A DNA stretch of 64,000 nt from Agriotes lineatus (taxonomy: Eukaryota > Arthropoda > Insecta > Coleoptera > Elateridae): positions 1-64,000 of the forward strand of contig CALNHX010002684.1 of NCBI GenBank assembly GCA_940337035.1, given 5' to 3'. Positions 55,130 through 64,000 of the stretch are shown piece by piece. The position numbers and the translations under genes are program-made. The notes beneath the pieces were generated by a model. The model searched no databases. It was not told where the DNA came from and saw only the letters and a program-made list of their open reading frames with translations. How positions within the stretch are numbered: position 1 is the first letter of the stretch; every line of letters begins with the position of its first letter.

Positions 55130-56640
55130 CTATGACCACGTAGCAGTTATTGTACTGATATCCCCAATACAAATGAAAAACACATACAAAGAAAAAACCT
55201 TTCCAGTTCTTTGCATTAATATTCCTCACAAACTGACGTAAAAATCATCCTAATAGATTACGTCACTCTCGAGATAGGATGTTTACATCTGCTGGCGGAT
55301 GCCTTCACATAACTGTATTTTCTGACTTTTCGTTAACGCCAAGGTTATGCAGTTTCATGAGACATTTCATATAATTTTGGTTTGATTGAGTTTGAGTGAT
55401 GCAAAAATTGCAAATTAGTGAAAATAGCTAGCTCAAAAGTCATACTTCAGCAGATTGTGCCGAAGTTATAGGTACTAAATTCTATTTAAAATTTTACTTA
55501 GAAAAGACATATGATAACGAAAAACTAACTGAATTATATTTGCAGGCAGCATGTTACCAATCCTTTGCTAAAAGATATTAAAGTAATGTTATCTAGAGAC
55601 AGTAGTATGTAATTCTTTAATGAATAATGTATTTCATTTTATATGTTACTGATGTTATATTTAAATGAACGTTTAAAGAGAACAGTTTTGTGCTGTGACG
55701 GTGTAATAAGACTCTTGTATCTTAAGTTGAAAATATATATATCCGTTGGGAATTTTATCTTGTTATATAGATAAGGCAGTTTTTTATTTATAATATATAC
55801 AGGGTGTTACAAAAGTAACGCCCGTGCACTCGGGGATAGATTCAGGAAGATAAAATAAACCGATAATAAAGAGTGACAAAACTTCAGAATGTCTTTCCTT
55901 ACAGAGTTATTGACCAAGAAAGTATTAAAACTGTATGTTTTACAAAATCAAGTTTCATCTATTGTAATGGTATTCGGCCCACGGCTCGACTCTGCTAGCA
56001 GTGCAACATGATGAACAATTCAGTAAGCACAGAGTTGGGTTGTTTTATGTGGCTGCAATGATAAGCTTAACATTCAAACAATGAATGCATTGGTAAAGAG
56101 ATGTCAGTAATAGTAAAGTAATTGAGTAAAAGGAACGCAAGGGGCCAAGCTTGTTTTTCACAGGGGTCGAAGTAGACTTTCAAAAATTAAACAATAGGTT
56201 TGTGCAGAATGAATAGCCGAACCGAAAGAAAGTAATAGACACAAAAAGGTTTGCTATGTGCATGTAAAGGAAGCGTAGATTTCAATTAAGCTAGTTAGTG
56301 AAATTGGTGAGGAATCGTAAAGGGTAAAGAAAGCGGGAATAAAATAACAATACATTGCAAAAGAGCAATTTTGAAAAGCAGGCAGCAGGACATGAAAAAG
56401 GAATTTGAAAAGCAAGCAGCAGGACATGGAAGAAGCAAATAAGAAGTAATGAACTCTATAAATAATCAGTGCATTAAACGTTAGTGAAAAGCAGAGCAAT
56501 TAATAAAACGTGTATGTGTGTGGCGCAAAGAAACAATTTAGATTAAGAAAAAGACAATATTTTATATATAATTTGTGCTCCACTTTAACTAAAATTTTAT
56601 ATAATAAATGAGCATTTTGAAACCTTAAAAGTATATTATT
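55130..56640. other. intergenic, no gene recognised
   Basis: ACAGGGTGTTACAAAAGT at about 55,799 resembles a frequent insect transposon end. GAAAAGCA(A/G)GCAGCAGGACA repeats at about 56,373 and 56,407. No coding motif. Confidence 0.4.
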
Positions 56641-58640
56641 GTGTTGTGCACGTGTCAAATATGGGAATGTTTGTGGCGGTTTCCACAACAAAAATAGAAT
56701 TTTCTCCGAGAGCATCTCCGACGACTTCGGCAGCCGTTTAGTTCGGGATTCCGATATCCAATTCCGGCCAAGAGAACGGTCCACAGCCAGGGGTCTTCAC
56801 TGCTACACATCAGGCAGGACTGCAGGAGTGCAACCGCCAGCATCAACACCAACTGGGGTCATCCCCGAGCATGCGGCAGCTACCACCGATCAGTAAAGGT
56901 AGGAAATTTACCTAAAATAACTGTGTTATAGTGCGGGATTCGAGGGGCATACAAGAATAGGCCTTACTGAAGAAGAAACCAGCTTGTTCAGGGCTCAACG
57001 GAAGGCGCAGTTCAAAAAATAAGCAAGGCGTCCCAAATTTTGAGGTTATGCGAAGGTATCGAAGCGTCCGGTTAAAACAATTGCAAAATTTAAGACGGCG
57101 TCCAGCTGACGTCACGAAATAAATACGCGCCTAAAATAAAAGATGTTATTTGCCGCCAAAGCTCGAAGATTTGAATAAATACCTTACGAATGTTCATAAT
57201 TTCGCTTATTTTAACGTAAACACCGCTGACGGCACGACATAATTTTGTGGGATTTTTGACAGATTGGTAAACATTTAACTACCGCGTATTCGAACTAATT
57301 CTGGTGTACAGTACCGTATCAGACAAATTCTAAATTATAATCTAATAGGAACTCACCCTGGGATTAAAGAGTTATTGTTCAACTGAGCTAGCGTTTTTTC
57401 AATTTAATTGCAGCTAAATAAAATATTGAAAAGGGCATACAACCATTTATTTTGTGCAGTAAATTAGTACAGGTCTCATTTTAACCAGCCTACTAAAATG
57501 ACAGCCAAAGTTCAAACACAATAATAACATTAAACAGAGGATTGTGCATTTTGGATTTTGCTATAACTTATATAACAATTAAAATAATTAATAACTTTGC
57601 AAATTATAGGTGCCCCAAAGTAGAGCCTTTGCACTATATATTGTTATGTTTAGTGATAGCCCCACATTTAAACTAGTCATATAATTTATGTAGTGACTAT
57701 TTTACTTTGAGCTTGCCCTTAATTAATGCAATGCACCATATTAGTAAGCCTAGAATTACTTTCAAATCAATTATTTCAATTAAGTACTCTTATTCAGGGC
57801 GGTTCGCCAAATCTAGATTTCTATTAGTTGAAGTTTAAATTTTTATTTTAATTCTTGACTATTTAATGACATCAAATGTCAACTTGACTTCTACATTTGC
57901 TCGAACCAGGTATTGACAAATCTATTTTTACATTGACATAACTATCAATTAACTCACCAAAGTAAGTACTGTTTTGTATTTTACTTTCTTTTATTGTTCG
58001 TTATTCAAAATGCTTTGATATTAATTACTAACACAAACCTTATCACTTCTTCAGCTCACACTGCCAATATTTAAATACCACTGCTCCTATCCTTAAGAGA
58101 TCCCGATGTTCACCTTATGCAACACCTACAGCTTATTCCTGTCAACCAACTCCAAACGTACGCAGAATCCGGTATCGCTCCCCTCATCAAACGTCACCTT
58201 TACGCCAATAGGCTCCTGGTAAGTTTCAGCTTTATAAATGAATCTGATTTATCTTGTTTATTCCTTATATAGTCCTCTACACTCAGCAACCCCCACAGAA
58301 GCCGTCTAATTCCAGTTGGCACTCCTACTAACCTCCTTGTAGATAAATGACCTCACTTCCATACAACCACCAATGTAACCAATGAATATTTAATTATGTG
58401 TTACCATCACCAATAAATCCAATTTCCTCCAATTCGGTAGTTCTCTGGTTCTTTCTATTTAATTCACTGTATTAGACAATCTCTTCACTGATTGTTTAGT
58501 TTTAATAAATTATTATTTCATTTTCATTTCTGCACCTCGTACATTTGTTAATAGCCTTTAAATTTGTATACTACCAAATAACTATACAAATAAGGCATAA
58601 TTTCTAACTTTTATTGATCAAAATTAAACATCAAGATTAT
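56640..58640 (+). repeat. unclassified dispersed repeat, copy A
   Basis: A GC-richer head (56,690-56,900) is followed by AT-rich sequence with splice-like signals (CTCCTGGTAAGTTT at about 58,216). 57,700-58,600 aligns, inverted, with the insertion at 60,560-61,925; 57,350-57,470 aligns with 23,165-23,310. No coding frame. The boundaries are approximate. Confidence 0.5.
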
Positions 58641-58939
58641 TTTTACATTTTTTACGAGTTTGTTGTTATAACTGACTAAACAAAATTTTCATTTGTCAAT
58701 TGCAACCTTGGCTTGAAACTTATTAAAATTAACTGCAACCATCAAAATTTGAATACTCAATTGCTATTTATACCTCAAATTACCTTACTCATTGTCTTAA
58801 TTAATTTTATCATTCTTATTGAACTTTACACCCAATCTTTATTAAACCCTTTAGAATTTGATTATAATTAATCTTCCAAATTTATCATTTCTATCATCCA
58901 TATTTTAAAACTACCTTTTGCATATCATAACAATATATA

Positions 58940-59371
58940 AAAATGAATCCCTATTTCCCTTGGCCACACTATAACATGAGAACGACTTTACCGATTTCAT
59001 TCATATATTTTTTTAAGTATTCTAATACTTTGTAGAAGGTTCTTACTGAAAGAAAAATTAAGAAAATTCTGCAGCAAATTGGAAAATTTCAGAAAACTTA
59101 ACGACTATTTAACCTTCACGCGTTTGACAGTTCGCGCCGCAAATGTCTTTTAACAGCTGCATTCGTCGGCATCTATCGATCAAAAAATGAACGGGAAGGG
59201 ACGGAACTGGCTGGACGGGACGGGACGGGATGGGCTGGTAGGGGAGGAGACGGGACGGGACGGGACGGGGACGGGGATGGGGATGGGGATGGGATGACAG
59301 AAAATAATTAGTCATTATTTAATACACAAATAACGAACCACGCGCGTACGAAGTCGCGGGTAACAGCTAGT
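58940..59371 (+). mobile_element. Helitron-like non-autonomous element, 3' end
   Basis: The 5' part has TATATAAAAATGAATCCCTA and ACATGAGAACGACTTTACCG ATTT-like phrases common in insect non-autonomous Helitrons. The 3' end is GAAGTCGCGGGTAACAGCTA G followed by T, the CTAG/T terminus expected of Helitrons, with a GC-rich stem just before it. A G-rich microsatellite sits inside. The 5' TC end was not fixed. Confidence 0.55.
59191..59296 (+). repeat. G-rich microsatellite (GGGAC / GGGGAT)n
   Basis: Runs of GGGACG give way to three GGGGAT units. It contains many G3-G4 runs with short loops, so the plus strand could form G-quadruplexes. Confidence 0.9.
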
Positions 59372-59989
59372 TGATAATATTGTATATTTGTATATTGTAT
59401 ATTTTTGTATATTTACATTATATTATTTACATTATTTGTGTACATTAAGACTTCAGTTTTAGTCTATATTAAACAATAAACATTTTCAAGAATATTTGTA
59501 AGTTAAGTTTCACCTATGATTACATTAAAAAAATAAATTACCGAAAGTATCTTGACACTTAATGACCTATAAAACATTTGAATTCAGATTCAAAATCTCC
59601 GTACAAACATTTATTATTGTATGTTTGACCATAATATCATCAAGTGTGAAACCTCGACACTATTAAACATAAATCTTGTATCAGGATTCAAATGCCTTAA
59701 CATTAATTAAACTATATTATATGACAATTCTGAAGTACAATAAAAGACATAGTAATGCTGTTGTTACACATCGACATAATTATAACACAAAAAAGGGATC
59801 TCGCATTACTATTACAATCAACATAAAAAAATCAAAAATAGTACAATGTCCCCGCGAAAGCTAAAAAAGAAGCTTGTGTGCGGGCATTGTAAATGATAAT
59901 ATATCTTTGAGGTTCATTTACACAATTTACACAATACAATTTATAAACAAGAATAGTAGTGGATAGGCGATAAGAGATGCAGCTGGAAC

Positions 59990-62900
59990 GCCGTTGGAGT
60001 TCATTTCAATTTTAATTAAATATTTCATGTAATAATTGTCTAGAATAATGTGTTAACACTTGCATTAAAGGCTCTGTAGGTTCTTATATCTTTAATATTT
60101 AATGGCAATAAATTATATATTTTTATGGTAAAGGATTCAAAGCTTTTTTTCCAATAATTTTTTTATTCGCAGGTAAATTTATTACATTATATGTTTTATT
60201 TCTAGTTGCGTAATCGTGATCGATGACATTCTTAGTAAGAATATGTTTATTTCTAAATACTTGTTGCAGTACCGTTTTAGAAAAAAAATTGCCTAATATC
60301 TAAAATTTCAGTTTCACTATAAAGCTAATTCGTATCATACCTTCTATTTTTCTTGAATATAATTTTAATAATTTGTTTTTGTACTATCTCCAAAGAGATT
60401 AAGTTTGTTTTTAATATCCCCCCCACCCTATTATGCCATATGAAAGATGTGGTTCAACAAGCGCACTATATATCTGTTTCAAAATATGTAATGGTAAGAA
60501 TTCTCCTAATTGTTTAAAAATGTATATAAAACTACGTAATTTTTTTACAGCTGCATATATATTGTTATGATACATGATGCAGTATAATAAATCATAAGAA
60601 AGAAATATTTAAAAAAAACTAATAAATTTGGAAGGTTACAATAATTAGATCTTGATGGGTGTAAAATTTCGAATATGAATAATGAAAGTAATTGATACAA
60701 TGAAAGGAGCCATCTGATAGTGCGATATTAATTGAATTAAATAACTTAATGGTTGTATAAAATGTTAATAAAGAAACCAAGGTAACATTAGACAAATGTA
60801 TTTGTTAATAATAATCAGAATGAATATCCTCTAATAGTATTATTTTAAAATATAGAAAGTGTGCACTAAGAATTGTATCTAATAGGGAAAGAAATTTGTT
60901 TAGTTAGTTACTGAAAAACAACTCATAAAAACATACATGTAATTTTGATATAAAGAATATTATGAAATAAAAATGGAAATTATGCCTTGATTTGTGTTGG
61001 TTTTGATAATACAAATTAAAAAGGGCTATAAACAAATCTGCGTGGTGTGATAGTCGAAAACGTAAAATGTAATTCATGGAGACATAATCGGTGAAGAGAT
61101 TATACAAATACAGTTAATTTGAAATAAAGAAAACAGAAGGTTACAGTATTTGAAGATATTTGAATTTATTCATACATACAAGATATTATTGGAGGTTCTT
61201 ACAAGTAACTGATTTGATTTGGATATTTTGCGAGTATAATAAGAGACATCGGACTATCTGCAAAAAGGGAACAAAGTTAGATTTGGAACATTATAATATA
61301 GCAACTTACCAGGAGTTAGTTCGTGTGGCAGTGACATTCAGGAGAAACAAGGACTGGATTTTGGGAGCAGAGGAGTTGATTTGACGGGACGAATGCAGTT
61401 GAAAGGATTTACAGACCATCATAGCTGTTTGTGAAGTGGGCAGTAGGTGTTGCGGTCTATGGACGTCAGGATTCGGTATTGGTTAGATGTTGCTGCAGTG
61501 AAAGCAAGAGCAGTTATTAAGGTTTGTGTAGATAAGTTGAGAAAGCATTTTGAATAACTGTCAATAAAAGAAAGTGATAATATAAAGTTGATATAGTACT
61601 TACATAGGTGAATAGAATAATAAATGTGTTTATGTAAGATACAATTGTCAATTACCTGGTTTGATGAATTTTAAAAGTCAAGTTTGACGTTATATGTCAT
61701 TGATAGTCAAATAATTTTGAAAATACAATTTTAAAACTTCAATTAATAGAGAATTAGATTTTGGCGAACCCACCCTGAAAATAACAGCTCTCGATTTAAA
61801 AGCAATTATTGTTTGACATTTAAGACATTGCATTAAGTAAGGCATAGTTCAACTGGTGAGCTATAGCACAAATTTTGGCTAGCATAACGTGGAGCTGATA
61901 TAGTCAATACATAAATATAAAGTCAGCACAAGGTGGTGCATTACAATATGTTTATCCCATTCTAAACTAAAATCTAAAGTGATTCCTAGATACTTTATAT
62001 CTTTTACTTTCTGGATATACATATCACATTTAGGTACAGTTGTTAATATCACAATTATAATCGCGTATTTTAATTCGTTGAAAGGTTGGTAAAAAGTTTT
62101 TATAAGAAGTAAAAGGTAAGAATTTTGTTTTAGTTATATTTATTGTTAATTAATTTTGCTTAAACCATTCACATATCTTAGTAAGGTCTCGACTAACAAT
62201 ATTTTCTAAAACTTTACAATTTTGTGCTTGATAGACTACTACAGTATCATCTGCATAGGATATCAACGAGCCCTCACTATTCATTATTAATAAATCATTT
62301 AAATACAATATAAATAGCAACGGACGCAGCACGGTCCCCTGTGGAACACCATATTTTACAATGTGTGTATCACTTTTTATATCATTCAATTGTACATACT
62401 GCTTCCTATTACTTAAGTAATTCGGTATTAATTGATTAGCCTTACCTCGTATACCTAGATTATTTAATTTACTTAATAATTTATTATAACTAATGGTATC
62501 AAAAGCTTTGGCTAAATCAATAAAAACCGCTAAAGTTGGTTTGCTTTTATCTAAATTTTCATAAAGTGTTTTAGTTAACAAGGATATTGCATTTTGAGTA
62601 CTGAGGTGATGCCGGAAACCGAATTGGTTATCAGAAAGCAGGTGATTATTATCTATGAATGACACTAGCCTTTGCTTAAAAATTTTTTCAAAGATTTTTC
62701 CAAGATTGGATATAATAGATACCGGACGATAGTTTTAAATTAATTCTTTATTACCGGATTTATACAAAGGTTTCACAATAGCTACCTTAAAATGTTCTGG
62801 ACATATATCCGTCTCAAATATGTTATTTATAATGTGCACAAGGGGCTGTACCACGTGCTCGGACATCCTACGCAGTCTCTGCGCAGCAATCCCATCAAAA

Positions 62901-62995
62901 CCAGGGGCTTTATTCTCTTTAAGAGTAAAAGTACAATTTTTGACTTTGTAACGTTTCGCTTATGGATATAAATTCTAAAGATACTTGATACGTAT
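59990..62995 (-). pseudogene. CR1-like LINE reverse transcriptase, split by insertion
   Basis: Minus strand from 62,940: APGFDGIAAQRLRRM, NYRPVSIISNLGKIFEKIFK, DNQFGFRHHLSTQNA, LAVFIDLAKAFDTISYNKL (first Asp), KYGVPQGTVLRPLLFILYLN and GSLISYADDTVVV (active-site DD), then KYLGITLDF and EWDKHI near 61,950. After a 1.36-kb insertion it resumes at about 60,545: AAVKKLRSFIYIFKQLGEFL, EPHLSYGIIGWGG and a C-terminal tail to about 59,990. A stop interrupts the NYRPVS block and others lie near the ends. The endonuclease is absent. Motif spelling points to the CR1/L2-like group. Confidence 0.75.
60560..61925 (-). mobile_element. unclassified dispersed repeat, copy B, inserted in LINE
   Basis: It interrupts the LINE frame between the DKHI and YAAVKKLR blocks. 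Read on the minus strand it matches copy A in order: GGCG/GGTTCGCCAAAATCTA, TTAATTGAAGTTTTAAAAT, ACAGTTATTCAAAATGCTTT, CTCCTGGTAAGTTG, a TTTTTGCAG and AAGGCATAATTTC. The ends are near ATTGTAATGC and ...ATCATAACAAT; no secure target duplication. Confidence 0.6.
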
Positions 62996-63000
62996 TTGGA

Positions 63001-63920
63001 ATTTAAATCGCCGCCTTATCAAACGTTTGCATCTCAATGCCGTGCCAAGAAGCGATAGCGCGGACCGGTAGCCGATGCGCGGACGTCCAGGATTGTACGT
63101 AGGAGTGTTTCCCCCCGCCGCCAGAGTGGGGAGCGCGAGCACCGAACGGGAGCCACTGAACGTATAAAAAAGAGCACATGTCAGCTTCCAAGAACAGATT
63201 CGATCCTGAGGTCCTCTCTTAAGCCTTCTGCCAACCCACCTGAGCCGATTACTCCTTTGCCCTGTGCAGGTTACTGTCTAAGCAAAGGAGAAATCGGCGA
63301 AAAGGTTCTTACGGTGCTGGTATGGTTACTGTCAGTCCGTGAGAACATACCGATAACTTGGAGGTCCTTATCAAACTCGTTCACCGTCATTAATTTAAAG
63401 GCCGAAACCGCGGCTACGTAATTAATTTCCCCCGCATCCTGTGTAATCAGATCGCAGTTACTTAAAAGCCGAAACCGCGGTGTTTATAAATTAACTTTCC
63501 TGTAACCCGTTGAATGTAATCACCGCCACCGTTCCGATTAAATGCGTTCTTGAAAGTCACGTTTCGATTGTATTAATTTGCCCGAATTTCATAGCACCAA
63601 GAAGCCATCAACGCCTCGTCGCCATCAAGCTGGTCGCATGCAGAGATCAGGCTATAAGGGACCTGCCTGTAGAAACTACCGCTGACATCCTAGGGGCATC
63701 CTGGAAGCCCTCTGGATGAGATCCATGCACCGCTGTAATCCACAATCCAGTCGAAGCTGCACATCCGCTCGAACAATTGAAGTCTTTGGAAGCCCGGCCA
63801 TTGCACATTTTCGAGCCGCGAAAGCGGGCAAATCGTCTGGCGGCCCCGGTCCAGTTCGGCGCATCGAACGTGAACTTCTACAGCTTCTTTCGTCGTCAGG
63901 TACCTCCTTAAAGCACAATT
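63001..63920 (+). promoter_or_regulatory. GC-richer promoter/LTR-like block with structured leader
   Basis: A GC-rich start leads to a TATA-like CGTATAAAAAAG (63,161-63,172). About 70 bases on, two stem-loops follow (63,244-63,346), then two GCCGAAACCGCGG repeats (63,401 and 63,468). The rest (63,560-63,900) is GC-richer and ends in a donor-like CAGGTACCT. It could be an LTR with leader or the first exon of a gene beyond the window; no coding motif decides. Confidence 0.35.
63244..63346. repeat. two consecutive stem-loops with a shared loop sequence
   Basis: Stem 1: GCCGATTACTCCTTTGC (63,244-63,260) with 63,282-63,298, 16 of 17 paired. Stem 2: GTTCTTACGG (63,305-63,314) with 63,337-63,346, 9 of 10 paired. 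Both loops contain GGTTACTGTC (63,269 and 63,324), although the stems are unrelated. Confidence 0.8.
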
Positions 63921-64000
63921 AATAATCCAAAGTGTTCGCAGCGTTTGTTGTAAACAAACAATCGCTTATCACGACTGGGGCATTCGACCAACGACCTCCT

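Noticed and set aside
59109..59315. Proline/histidine/arginine-rich frame
   Set aside because: A by-product of the G-rich microsatellite.
63510..63922. Frames near the right edge as a coding exon
   Set aside because: Open on both strands because the region is GC-richer; no motif and no support for a start. Kept only as a promoter/LTR-like block.

Overview
The window looks like AT-rich intergenic DNA from an insect, or at least an arthropod, with a large, transposon-filled genome. The evidence is a BEL/Pao element, Jockey-like and other LINEs, mariner, hAT, piggyBac and Mutator-like remnants, a tRNA-derived SINE, a Helitron-like end, and one tandem C2H2 zinc-finger gene of arthropod type. I cannot name the species. 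Apart from the zinc-finger gene I see no convincing host gene; almost every long reading frame belongs to a mobile element.

Layout. 1-6 kb: a hAT end, tandem palindromes, and a 3.3-kb foldback element (1955-5264, 5-bp target duplication) carrying LINE and mariner remnants. 6.2-9.6 kb: a decayed, 3'-truncated BEL/Pao retrotransposon. 10.7-12 kb: a LINE/hAT chimeric remnant and a THAP fragment. 12.2-13.5 kb: a large foldback, with a relative at 23.7-24.4 kb. 14.6-15.0 kb: a MITE. 15,211-18,296: a DNA transposon with terminal inverted repeats, an 8-bp target duplication and a split gene for a transposase-like protein I cannot place in a named superfamily. 19.8-22.1 kb: a LINE split by a hairpin-ended insertion. 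28,966-31,282: a young 5'-truncated Jockey-like LINE with target duplications. 32.2-33.4 kb: a Mutator-like fragment split precisely by a 923-bp element. 41.6-42.3 kb: a Harbinger-type MITE. 42,400-46,724: a full-length LINE with both reading frames open. 47-49.7 kb: three elements nested in each other (a microsatellite-bearing repeat, a P-like element with a THAP exon, and a piggyBac derivative). 50.3-54.4 kb: the zinc-finger array. 54.7-55.1 kb: a SINE. 56.6-63 kb: two opposed copies of an unclassified repeat, a Helitron-like end and a third LINE. 63-64 kb: a GC-richer promoter/LTR-like block with twin stem-loops.

The best candidates for something undescribed are: (a) the 15.2-18.3 kb transposon, apparently an internally deleted copy of an unplaced family; (b) the P-like/piggyBac nest at 47-49.7 kb; (c) a class of hairpins with unrelated arms but a similar GC-rich apex, seen at several places between 5 and 25 kb; and (d) the 923-bp element, which carries the same short motif many times in both orientations.

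Most calls rest on motifs, inverted repeats and target duplications read by eye. No database search was possible, and superfamily names come from known family hallmarks.
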